Assembly: GCF_001636845.1 (NCBI RefSeq)
Contig: NZ_LITT01000035.1
Coordinates: 186,001-250,000 of the forward strand
DNA from: Clostridium ljungdahlii
Lineage (GTDB): Bacteria > Bacillota > Clostridia > Clostridiales > Clostridiaceae
Reading direction: 5' to 3'
DNA: 64,000 nt
A program made the position numbers and the translations under genes. Positions 28,199-35,280 of this stretch are shown here, piece after piece. The first letter of the stretch is position 1; the number at the start of each line of letters is the position of its first letter. The notes under the pieces are model-generated. The model was not told where the DNA came from and did not search any database. It was given only the letters and a program-made list of their open reading frames with translations.

Positions 28199-28768
28199 AT
28201 GTCTAAAATATTTTTTAAAGGCAGTTGTATGCTGAATCCTGTACCTTCAGTACTTATAACTTCAAAAAGTAAAAATAGCGATATAAATGTGTTCACTGCT
28301 GCCTGGGTAGGTAATGCGTGTACCAAACCCCCTATGATTACTATAGCCATAAAACCAGAAAGATTGTCTTATAAATACATAAAAGAGACAATGGAATTTG
28401 CAGTAAACCTTCCTTCTAGAAATTTAACCAGAATTGTAGATTTATGCGGTGTAAAATCTGGCAGAGACTTTAATAAAATAAAAGAATGTAAATTAGAATT
28501 AGAAAAAAGCGAAAAAATATCCGTTCCTTGTATTAAAGAATGTGCTGTTAACATGGAATGCAAGGTTAAAAGCATAATTCCTCTTGGAAGCCATCATTTA
28601 TTTATAGCTGAAATTTTATCAGTTCATGTAGATGAAAATCTAATAGACAATAAGGGTAAAATACATTTAGAAAAAGCTGATCTCATATGTTATTCTCACG
28701 GAGAATACTTTCCTATAAATTCAAAGCCTCTAGGCAAATTCGGATTTTCAGTAAAAAAGAAGAGGTAG
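28199..28768 (+). CDS. Flavin reductase-like / flavoredoxin family protein
   Basis: 189 residues of the FMN-binding split-barrel flavin reductase-like family: VFTAAWVGNACTKPPMITIAI near the start (the family's T-x-x-W-x-x region) and EFAVNLPS in the middle. Such proteins carry FMN and move electrons from ferredoxins or reduce flavins. The gene is single with a normal SD (AAAGGAG). R1-E begins 13 bases after its stop. Confidence 0.88.
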   Translation: MSKIFFKGSCMLNPVPSVLITSKSKNSDINVFTAAWVGNACTKPPMITIAIKPERLSYKYIKETMEFAVNLPSRNLTRIVDLCGVKSGRDFNKIKECKLELEKSEKISVPCIKECAVNMECKVKSIIPLGSHHLFIAEILSVHVDENLIDNKGKIHLEKADLICYSHGEYFPINSKPLGKFGFSVKKKR

Positions 28769-28781
28769 TTTTAAATTAAAA

Positions 28782-29042
28782 TACAGAGTTTCTAAGTAGA
28801 AAGTTAACTTATACCAGCCATATACTAACAAATTTCATCACACTAAAAACTTTTTATAAGTCTAAAGCTCGGTATTTTGAAAATCTAAATAAGCTTATAT
28901 AAACTCGTACCTCAAACATATATAGGCTTCTAAGATTTTCTAAAATACCTCACTAAGACTTATAAAAAAAGTTTTTAAATGTGATTTCAATTTTGTTAGT
29001 ATATTTTATGTATAAGTTAACTTTTATATTAAAAACCCTATA
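28782..29042 (+). repeat. R1 long-hairpin repeat, copy R1-E
   Basis: The left arm AAAGTTAACTTATAC pairs perfectly with GTATAAGTTAACTTT at the right end. Inner arms include AAACTTTTTATAAGTCT with GACTTATAAAAAAAGTTTT. The loop is AACTCGTACCTCAAACATAT. It is sense-oriented after the flavin reductase gene. Its terminal TATA is shared with the first bases of R1-F. Confidence 0.9.
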
Positions 29043-29299
29043 AGTATTCTAACTTAAAAATCAATTTATACGCAGGAATATTTTTACAATAATGAAGCTC
29101 TTTTAAATATTTTGTATATAAGTCTTAGAAAAAAATTTTTAAAAAATCTAGAACTTTTGAATTGTTTGAGGTACGAGTTTTCGAAAGTTCTTAGTTTTTT
29201 TAGAACTTTTTATCTAGACTTATCAAAATATTTAACCGGACTTGTGTTTGTAAAAAATGTTCGAAGTATAGATTTATTTTCCCTTAAAATACCTACATA
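29039..29299 (-). repeat. R1 long-hairpin repeat, copy R1-F
   Basis: Starts TATAAGTATTCTAAC and ends at the complement of TGTAGGTATTTTAAGG, six bases from the ybaK stop. On the plus strand the loop is GTTTGAGGTACGAG, so it is sense-oriented relative to ybaK. A 62-codon open frame inside it is not conserved in other copies and is not called as a gene. Confidence 0.88.
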
Positions 29300-29305
29300 G
29301 ATATT

Positions 29306-29764
29306 TTATTCTCCTACATCTACCCATTCTCCTTTTGTAAGCTCACTTATTTCTGATGGACTTATTTTAAGTGCATATTCTTTAGATCCTGCTGCAGGAT
29401 AAACATAATCGAAGTCCTTTATTGAATCGTCCAAATAAATTTTAATATTATTTTTTAATCCAAAAGGACACAGGCCTCCCACAGGATGACCTGTAATTTG
29501 GAGCACCTCATCATGATCTAGCATTTTTGCCTTGATTTTAAAATTCTTTTTAAATTTCTTATTGCTTACTCTAAGATCTCCTCTCATAACTATGAGTATA
29601 TCCTCATCTTTAAGCTTAAATGCTAGAGTCTTTGCTATATACTTAGGATCTGTATGTATAGTCTCCGCAGCCTCTTGAACAGTTGCTCCACTTGACTCCA
29701 ACTTAAATACTGGATTTTCCAATCCCTTCTCTAAAAAATAATTAACTACATTTTCTACACTCAT
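29306..29764 (-). CDS. YbaK/EbsC family aminoacyl-tRNA deacylase
   Basis: 152 residues, a complete YbaK domain: AKTLAFKLKDEDILIVMRGD with the catalytic lysine region, GHPVGGLCPFGL, and PAAGSKEYALKISPSE. The family hydrolyses mischarged Cys-tRNA(Pro) or related aminoacyl-tRNAs. SD GGAGGG is seven bases from ATG. An R2 repeat and a SAM riboswitch with terminator lie directly upstream on the same strand, so sulfur supply may control it; this link is inferred from position only. Confidence 0.9.
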   Translation of the reverse strand: MSVENVVNYFLEKGLENPVFKLESSGATVQEAAETIHTDPKYIAKTLAFKLKDEDILIVMRGDLRVSNKKFKKNFKIKAKMLDHDEVLQITGHPVGGLCPFGLKNNIKIYLDDSIKDFDYVYPAAGSKEYALKISPSEISELTKGEWVDVGE

Positions 29765-29782
29765 ATTTTTATCCCTCCATTT

Positions 29783-30006
29783 TTTGTCTGATGACTACCT
29801 ACTGTAACACTCCTGCTTCTATCAAAGTGGGAGGTAACAGTAGCTACGCCCCTAGATAATTCATCTAAGCTTAGTGAGATACGTAAAACTCTAAAGAGAA
29901 AGCGACTATCATCAAATCAAAGATTTGGGATATCTGCTTGCACACAGCGAAAGCGACTATCACCAAATCAAAGATTTGGGATATCTGCTTTTCCCACTAA
30001 GTAAGA
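29783..30006 (-). repeat. R2 structured repeat, copy R2-2 (with 51-bp tandem hairpins)
   Basis: On the minus strand the element begins GAATCTTACTTAGTGGG and carries two 42-base hairpin units at a 51-base period (29949-29990 and 29898-29939). It ends with the R2 core: TTATCT (29859-29854), CTACTGT..ACAGTAG stem, GTAGTCATC, and TGTCT closing strand at 29785. It lies exactly between the SAM-riboswitch terminator and the ybaK SD. Confidence 0.75.
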
Positions 30007-30018
30007 TTCATTGATACT

Positions 30019-30056
30019 CAAAAAAATCTTCCTGTAGATAAGCCTACAGGAAGATT
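30019..30056 (-). terminator. Terminator of the SAM riboswitch expression platform
   Basis: Minus strand: AATCTTCCTGTAG (after the loop) pairs with its upstream complement (30043-30056) over about 13 bases and is followed by a T run. It begins about 14 bases after the aptamer. Confidence 0.9.
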
Positions 30057-30069
30057 AATATTCTTCCAC

Positions 30070-30170
30070 TTCTTATCTTTCAGGTAATACCTGCTGGAAT
30101 TGGCACCGTTGGATTACATCCAGGTTGCCGGGCTTCATAGGGCCAGTCCCTCAGCCGCTCTTGATAAGAA
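30070..30170 (-). promoter_or_regulatory. SAM-I riboswitch (S-box) aptamer
   Basis: Minus strand: CTTATCAAGAG opens the aptamer and GATAAG closes P1. Conserved blocks follow in order: GGGACTGGCCC, ATGAAGCCCGGCAACC, and GGTGCCAATTCC, then AGCAGG. This is the full S-box consensus. A terminator follows, so SAM should switch transcription off. The next gene on this strand is ybaK, after an R2 element. Confidence 0.95.
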
Positions 30171-30190
30171 CTTATTATTTAATTTAATAA

Positions 30191-30219
30191 ATTGTAGCAA
30201 ACTGCTAATTATTTGTCAA
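30191..30219 (-). promoter_or_regulatory. Promoter of the SAM riboswitch transcript
   Basis: Minus-strand TTGACA (30219-30214), 17-base spacer, TACAAT (30196-30191); transcription would start about 15 bases before the aptamer. Confidence 0.8.
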
Positions 30220-30270
30220 CATGTTTTCATCAATTTAACTTATAAAAATAAAACATTCAACACACTTATT

Positions 30271-30735
30271 TTACAATAATTTTTCAACCTGCACATCATA
30301 ACTTCCATCAGGAGATGCCACAGTTGCCTTTTGACCTACTTTTAGTTTATAAAGTGCCTTTCCTAAAGGAGACTCTATACTTATCTTCATATTTTTAACA
30401 TCTGCTTCTACTGTACTAACTAAGGTAACTTCTTCAGTTTCATCTACGTCACAAAACTTTACTAATGCGGTTTTATTTATATCAAATACATCTGCTTCTG
30501 AAGAACTCTCTATTATTACTGCATTTTTGAGCTGAGTTTCAAGTTCCTGTATTCTAGTCTCAGTCATAGATTGATCATCTTTTGCAGCATCATAATCTGC
30601 ATTTTCACTTAAATCACCTTGTGCACGTGCTGCTTTCAACGCTAACTTGATTTCTACTCTTTTAACTGTTTTTAAATATTCTAATTCATCTTCTAACTTT
30701 TTTTTACCTGATTCTGTAAGAATCACATCTTGCAT
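30271..30735 (-). CDS. greA: Transcription elongation factor GreA
   Basis: 154 residues from ATG 30735; a GTG at 30748-30750 overlaps the SD. The N-terminal coiled coil (TESGKKKLEDELEYLK ... DLSENADYDAAKDDQS) holds the acidic tip that enters the RNA polymerase secondary channel. The C-terminal FKBP-like domain contains SPLGKALYKLKVGQ. GreA stimulates cleavage of backtracked transcripts. The length is standard. The short R2-3 element occupies its 5' leader. Confidence 0.95.
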   Translation of the reverse strand: MQDVILTESGKKKLEDELEYLKTVKRVEIKLALKAARAQGDLSENADYDAAKDDQSMTETRIQELETQLKNAVIIESSSEADVFDINKTALVKFCDVDETEEVTLVSTVEADVKNMKISIESPLGKALYKLKVGQKATVASPDGSYDVQVEKLL

Positions 30736-30759
30736 AAAAAAATCACCCACTATTCTAAA

Positions 30760-30812
30760 TTTTATCTGATGGCTACCTACTTTAACACTTCCACTAAGTA
30801 AGATTCCTTGAT
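30760..30812 (-). repeat. R2 repeat, short deletion copy R2-3
   Basis: Minus strand: GAATCTTACTTAGTGG, the left end seen in R2-2, runs straight into AAGTGTTAAAGTAGG, the right part of the core, ending GGTAGCCATCAGATAAAA. An AGTGG present at both places suggests deletion by microhomology. It lies in the greA leader, 24 bases before ATG. Confidence 0.7.
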
Positions 30813-30991
30813 AAAGCTTTGCTGCGAAACTTGATAAATTTTGTATAAGTTTAATAGCTTTTATACATTTATTTACTTTACTATTTTATTATAATATTAC
30901 TAATTAAATAATACAAGTTAAATGATGAAATCGCTTATTATACATACTATTTAAGTCCATATTCCGCAAATAATATGACGTTAAGATCATA

Positions 30992-31021
30992 TTGACATTA
31001 AAATATTTATCATTATATAAT
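30992..31021 (+). promoter_or_regulatory. Promoter of the yitT leader
   Basis: TTGACA (30992-30997), 18-base spacer, TATAAT (31016-31021), about 155 bases before the gene. Confidence 0.75.
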
Positions 31022-31027
31022 ATTATT

Positions 31028-31122
31028 GGAAGTAAATTTTAAAAGACATTCTCACAATGAATTTGTGTGTAATGAGAGCATATAAATCTAAGAATTCTTA
31101 CTTGGGTTTTATGTGCTTTTTT
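31028..31122 (+). ncRNA. Structured leader or small RNA before a yitT-family gene
   Basis: The leader first forms TCTCACAA..TTGTG..TGAGA, then a rho-independent terminator: AGCATATAAA/TTTATGTGCT extended by TCTAAG/CTTGGG, followed by seven T (31112-31122). There is no ORF. It could be an attenuator or riboswitch of an unrecognised class controlling the YitT gene, or a free small RNA. It does not match riboswitch consensus sequences I know. Confidence 0.55.
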
Positions 31123-31175
31123 TGATGAATAAACTATGAAATTAAATAGAAATTATATATAGGAGGCTTTTACTT

Positions 31176-32024
31176 ATGAAAATAAATTTGAAAGATATTT
31201 TTCTTATACTAGTAGGTTCACTTTTCGTAGCTTTTGGCACTTATTTTTTTCTAGCTCCAAATCATATAGCAGCTGGAGGAACAAGCGGTATCGCCATAAT
31301 TATAAACAGTATATTTCCAAGTATTCCAATAGGTCTTTTAATGATGGGCATGGAAGTTATACTTTTTACCATTGGTATAATTGTAATAGGACCTGTGTTT
31401 GGTGGTAAAACCATATTTTGTAGTTTTTCTATATCTGCTCTTGTACTTTTAATGGGAAAAATATATCCTAATATAAAGCCTTTCAGCAATGATACTTTAA
31501 TTCAACTTATATTAGGCATACTCATATGTGGATTAGGTATGGGAATTGTATTTAACTTAAACGCCTCTACTGGTGGGACAGATATAATTGCAAAAATAAT
31601 AAACAAATATACTCAAATAAGCATAGGCAAATCTATTCTAATGGCAGATATCGCAATAACTATAGCAGCAACCCTAATACTTGGAGTAAGTAAAGGAATG
31701 TATGCGATTCTTGGAGTAATATTGAATTCTACTATAATTGATAAAGTTATATTAAGTTTGAACTCCTATAAGCAAGTTGCTATAATAAGTAACAATGGTG
31801 AAAATATAAAAAAATATATTGTAAATGAGCTATCTAGAAGTGCAACTATCTATTACGCCAAAGGAGCCTATAAAAATAGCAATAAAGAAGTTATAACCAC
31901 CATTTTAGATAGGAAACAGTTTTTAAAGTTAAAAAATTATATAAAAGTTTTAGATGACAAGGCCTTTATTACTGTAAATGATGTAAATGAAGTACTAGGA
32001 GAAGGATTTACTCGTATAATATAA
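31176..32024 (+). CDS. YitT family membrane protein (DUF161 plus DUF2179)
   Basis: 282 residues. Five membrane spans occupy the first ~195 residues, with family motifs FLAPNHIAAGGTSGIAII and NLNASTGGTDIIAKII. The C-terminal DUF2179 domain (about 205-280) ends VNDVNEVLGEGF. The function of YitT proteins is not established. SD AGGAGG is 10 bases upstream. The upstream leader contains a terminator, so expression is probably conditional. A second family member lies at the right edge of the window. Confidence 0.92.
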   Translation: MKINLKDIFLILVGSLFVAFGTYFFLAPNHIAAGGTSGIAIIINSIFPSIPIGLLMMGMEVILFTIGIIVIGPVFGGKTIFCSFSISALVLLMGKIYPNIKPFSNDTLIQLILGILICGLGMGIVFNLNASTGGTDIIAKIINKYTQISIGKSILMADIAITIAATLILGVSKGMYAILGVILNSTIIDKVILSLNSYKQVAIISNNGENIKKYIVNELSRSATIYYAKGAYKNSNKEVITTILDRKQFLKLKNYIKVLDDKAFITVNDVNEVLGEGFTRII

Positions 32025-32124
32025 AAAACTGTGTAGTTTTTTATATTTAATTTTCATTGTAGAATAATAATCCAACTCTTGGTAATAATTTAAATTAGTA
32101 CTTAAACTAGAGGAGGATGTAAAA

Positions 32125-32769
32125 ATGGCACTGCCAAATCACATAGGTATAATTCCAGATGGAAACAGGCGCTGGGCAGTTAAAAGAGGGTTAAGTAAAG
32201 AAAAAGGATATAATTTTGGTCTAAAACCTGGAATAGAATTATTTAAATTATGTGAAAAATTAGGGATAAATGAATTAACCTATTATGGATTCACTACAGA
32301 TAATACTAAAAGACCATCAATCCAGACCAAAGCCTTCACCAAAGCTTGTACAGAAGCTGTAAAAATACTTTCAAAAGAAAATGCTTCTCTTTTGGTAGTT
32401 GGAAATTCTGACTCTCCTATGTTTCCAAAAGAACTTCTTCCTTACATGGTTAGAAAAGACTTCGGTAAAGGGGGAATAAAGGTTAATTTTTTAGTAAATT
32501 ACGGATGGGAATGGGACTTAGGTAAAACTAAAAATTTATCAACTACAAATAGACATTCCGTTATATCCAGTCTAAATTCCCACGATATATCAAGAGTAGA
32601 TTTAATAATAAGATGGGGTGGTAGAAGAAGACTCAGCGGATTTTTACCAGTTCAATCTGTATATTCAGATTTTTACATAATAGATGACTATTGGCCTGAT
32701 TTTAAAATGGAACATTTAATGCATGCTCTAAAATGGTATAATGACCAGGATATAACTTTGGGTGGCTAA
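32125..32769 (+). CDS. Cis-prenyltransferase (undecaprenyl diphosphate synthase family)
   Basis: 214 residues. The N-terminal HIGIIPDGNRRWA is the isoprenyl-diphosphate binding loop with catalytic aspartate, and the C-terminal IIRWGGRRRLSGFLPVQSVYSDF contains the family's R-x-G-G-x-x-R-x-S-x-F signature. It is shorter than typical UppS (~250), lacking part of the middle region, and is not in the usual cdsA-frr cluster. It may therefore be a specialised prenyl synthase rather than the housekeeping enzyme. SD GAGGAGG. R1-G starts 17 bases after the stop. Confidence 0.87.
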   Translation: MALPNHIGIIPDGNRRWAVKRGLSKEKGYNFGLKPGIELFKLCEKLGINELTYYGFTTDNTKRPSIQTKAFTKACTEAVKILSKENASLLVVGNSDSPMFPKELLPYMVRKDFGKGGIKVNFLVNYGWEWDLGKTKNLSTTNRHSVISSLNSHDISRVDLIIRWGGRRRLSGFLPVQSVYSDFYIIDDYWPDFKMEHLMHALKWYNDQDITLGG

Positions 32770-32786
32770 TTTTCTCCCAATTTAAA

Positions 32787-33045
32787 TATAGGGTTTCTAG
32801 ATTGAAAGTTACCTTATACAAAGCATGTAATGACAAATTTTAGCACCATAAAAACTTTTGACAAGTCTAAAGCTTGGCATTTGGAAAATCTAAGGACCTT
32901 AGATAAACTCGTACCTCAAACATATCTAAGCTCCTAAGATTTTCTAAAATGCCTCGCTAAGACTTATAGAAAAGTTTTTAAAGGTGCTTTCAATTTTGTC
33001 ATTACATTTTATGTATAAGTTTAAATTTCAATTAGAAGTCCTATA
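32787..33045 (+). repeat. R1 long-hairpin repeat, copy R1-G
   Basis: From TATAGGGTTTCTAG to the complement TATAGGACTTCTAAT. Arms pair through AAGTCTAAAGCTTGGCATTT with the right half; loop AACTCGTACCTCAAACATAT. It is sense-oriented after the prenyltransferase gene. With R1-H it fills most of the 750-base gap to the next gene. Confidence 0.88.
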
Positions 33046-33057
33046 TAGATTTAGATT

Positions 33058-33315
33058 TATATGAGCACTCTAACTTAAAAATCAACTTATATGCAGGCAT
33101 ATTTTTACAATAATGAAGTTCTTTTAAATTTTTGTATATAAGTCTTAGAAAAAAATTCGTAAAAACTTAGAACCTTTGAATTGTTTGAGGTACGAGTTTT
33201 CAAAAGTTCTTAGGTTTTTTAGAATTTTTTACTTAGACTTACCCAAATATTTAACGAGCTGAAGATTGTAAAAATATCCGGAGTATAAGTTGATTTTTTA
33301 CTTAGAATACCTATA
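33058..33315 (-). repeat. R1 long-hairpin repeat, copy R1-H
   Basis: End arms AAAAATCAACTTATA and TATAAGTTGATTTTT are perfect complements; loop GTTTGAGGTACGAG on the plus strand. It is the only full copy that does not directly follow a gene in sense orientation. It lies 12 bases after R1-G, in the same plus/minus arrangement as the E-F pair. Confidence 0.88.
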
Positions 33316-33430
33316 ATCATATTTATTCAACTTACATATAATAAATTGTGTGTTTATTTTCCTATCATTTAGCTTATATTGAAGTCAATTTTCTTTATCA
33401 ATTGAGAATACATATCGAAGTAGTTTTCTA

Positions 33431-33465
33431 TTGACTTATAATGATTTTTGTCCTATTATAATAGG
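33431..33465 (+). promoter_or_regulatory. Promoter with operator-like palindrome before the CDF gene
   Basis: TTGACT (33431-33436), 17-base spacer, TATTAT (33454-33459). A perfect 14-base palindrome CCTATTATAATAGG (33452-33465) covers the -10 box, which suggests a repressor site, perhaps metal-responsive. Confidence 0.6.
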
Positions 33466-33518
33466 TATTAGTTCTTATCACTTGATAACTGCTAAATTTT
33501 AGAGGAGATGTTTTTTAA

Positions 33519-34427
33519 ATGGATGAAAAAGTAAAGACAGCAAGACTTTCTATAATTTCTAATACATGTTTAATAACTATGAAGTTAATAGTTGGGATAA
33601 TTACAGGATCAGTTAGTATCCTATCAGAAGCCATACATTCAACTATGGATTTAATTGCAGCTATAATATCGTTTTTTTCTGTTAAAATATCATCCAAGCC
33701 TGCAGATGCAGAGCATCCTTACGGGCACGGTAAGTTCGAAAATGTATCTGGTGTAATTGAAGCACTGCTTATATTTTCTGCATCTGTATGGATAATAGTA
33801 GAAGCTATAAAAAAGATAGTAAGCGGAGGAGAAGTAGCTTCGTCCAGTCTAGGATTTTTTGTTATGTTTTTTTCTGCTGCAATAAACTCTTTAGTATCCA
33901 AAAGATTATATAAAGTAGCTAAAAAAACTGACTCTATTGCTTTAGAAGCAGATGCCCTTCATCTTAAAACAGATGTATATACTTCCCTTGGAGTTGGCAT
34001 AGGGCTTTTTCTAATATGGATTACAAAACTGCATTTTCTAGATCCTGTAATAGCCGTAATTGTAGCTTTATTTATTTTAAAGGAAGCTTTATGTCTGTTA
34101 AAAAAAGCTTTTAATCCATTAGTAGATGTAAAATTATCTGATAAGGAAATCAGCATTGTAAAAGATTGTATATCTAAATACAGTTCCGGATATTGCAGTT
34201 TCCACAGATTAAGAACTAGGAAATCTGGGAATAAAAGATATGTAGATGTGCATTTAGTATTTCCTGAAGATATGCATATAAAGGTTGCTCATAAATTATG
34301 TGATGACATAGAAAATGAAATGAGTCACTCACTTCAAAATACGGAAGTAATGATTCATCTGGAATCCTGTGACGATAAATGTACTGGCTGTAGACTTGCT
34401 GATACAACAAAATGCAAAAATAGATAG
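33519..34427 (+). CDS. Cation diffusion facilitator (CDF) family transporter
   Basis: 302 residues, six membrane spans in the first ~200. The metal-site aspartates are in STMDLIAAIISF (span 2) and in the EADALHLKTDVYTSLGV segment (span 5, with the HxxxD arrangement). The cytoplasmic C-terminal domain (about 205-285) is ferredoxin-like. The final ~20 residues are cysteine-rich (ESCDDKCTGCRLADTTKC), an unusual tail that may sense metal. It probably exports divalent metal (Zn, Mn, Fe or Co) by proton antiport. Confidence 0.93.
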   Translation: MDEKVKTARLSIISNTCLITMKLIVGIITGSVSILSEAIHSTMDLIAAIISFFSVKISSKPADAEHPYGHGKFENVSGVIEALLIFSASVWIIVEAIKKIVSGGEVASSSLGFFVMFFSAAINSLVSKRLYKVAKKTDSIALEADALHLKTDVYTSLGVGIGLFLIWITKLHFLDPVIAVIVALFILKEALCLLKKAFNPLVDVKLSDKEISIVKDCISKYSSGYCSFHRLRTRKSGNKRYVDVHLVFPEDMHIKVAHKLCDDIENEMSHSLQNTEVMIHLESCDDKCTGCRLADTTKCKNR

Positions 34428-34449
34428 GATTTTCATCCTATCTATTTTA
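34419..34449. terminator. Bidirectional terminator between CDF and DUF1858 genes
   Basis: AATAGATAGGAT (34420-34431) pairs with ATCCTATCTATT (34435-34446) around a tight loop, with T residues on both sides. Confidence 0.8.
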
Positions 34450-34462
34450 ATTTCAATTTTTA

Positions 34463-34663
34463 TTATTTATCTTCTACTTCATTTAAAGCTTTAACCAAAC
34501 TGTTAACATCAATACCATGTACTGCAGCAGCTTCTTCAACTGTTTCTGCTAAAGATGCAGGACAGCCTATGCATCCCATTCCGAAATTCATCAATGTTTC
34601 AGCATATGCTGGCTTCATTTTTACTATTTCACCTATAGTTGTATCTTTAGATATATTTGCCAT
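34463..34663 (-). CDS. DUF1858 domain protein
   Basis: 66 residues from ATG 34663 (SD GTGAGGTT; the longer frame to 34678 has no site). A single DUF1858 domain (DTTIGEIVKMKPAYAETLMNFGMGCIGCPAS) with the conserved CxxC at GCIGC. These small domains, often found with hybrid-cluster or redox proteins, are thought to be thiol-redox or metal-binding modules. Paralogous to the neighbour at 34738-34932. Confidence 0.88.
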   Translation of the reverse strand: MANISKDTTIGEIVKMKPAYAETLMNFGMGCIGCPASLAETVEEAAAVHGIDVNSLVKALNEVEDK

Positions 34664-34737
34664 AATTTTTAACCTCACTTTTTAATTTATATATTCATTT
34701 AATTTTTTAATATACTTTTTGTTAACAAATTCTAATT

Positions 34738-34932
34738 CTAAGATAGTGCATTTAATGCCCTTACTAAATTATCTGCATTTAATCCATGTACGTTTGCAGC
34801 TTCTTCTAATGTCTCTCCTTGAGATTCACCACAAGTCACACATTCCATTCCAAAAGTCATCAATCTTTCCGCATTTTTTGGATTCATTTTAATAATTTCA
34901 GCTATAGTCATATCCTTAGTTATTTCAGACAT
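34738..34932 (-). CDS. DUF1858 domain protein (paralogue)
   Basis: 64 residues from ATG 34932 (SD GGTGGAGG). Same layout as its neighbour: MTIAEIIKMNPKNAERLMTFGM then CVTC. The two are tandem duplicates 74 bases apart on the same strand and probably share a transcript. The CxxC is conserved in both, consistent with a shared thiol function that remains undefined. Confidence 0.88.
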   Translation of the reverse strand: MSEITKDMTIAEIIKMNPKNAERLMTFGMECVTCGESQGETLEEAANVHGLNADNLVRALNALS

Positions 34933-35280
34933 ATTAAATACCTCCACCTACATTATTATAATTACATTAAATATATTTTATACAATGAACTACCCTATGC
35001 ACAAACTTTATCAATTAACCTTTCCTATTAGGAGTTTTCTAGTAGATATCGGATAAATATAAAACTAAAGTCTGTACCTATTATTTAAGTACATTATTAC
35101 CTAATAGATATTGTCACCATCATAATACTACTAAACTTGTCATATATCAAGTTTTATATATAATTCTCTGCTATTTATTATTTGTTCTTTCTCAAATTGT
35201 AAATTACCAGTTTCATATTATAATGTGCAGCAATTATATATTCTACTTCTACCCTTTTCATGCCATTTATCAGAATAAAA
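34933..35280. other. Intergenic region, nothing recognised
   Basis: 348 AT-rich bases between the DUF1858 genes and apbE. I see no ORF of convincing start, no strong promoter pair and no repeat-family match. Confidence 0.6.

Noticed and set aside
29112-29300. 62-codon open frame inside R1-F
   Set aside because: A similar frame exists in R1-I, but R1-H has an in-frame stop and R1-C shifts frame. The similarity comes from the repeat itself; there is no SD.
29898-29990. Possible small CRISPR array
   Set aside because: Only two units, each itself a long hairpin, with a 9-base gap rather than a 30-40 base spacer, and no cas genes in the window.
34819-35031. 70-codon plus-strand frame over the DUF1858 gene
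   Set aside because: Antisense to a recognised domain protein, low-complexity His/Tyr/Asn composition and no SD.
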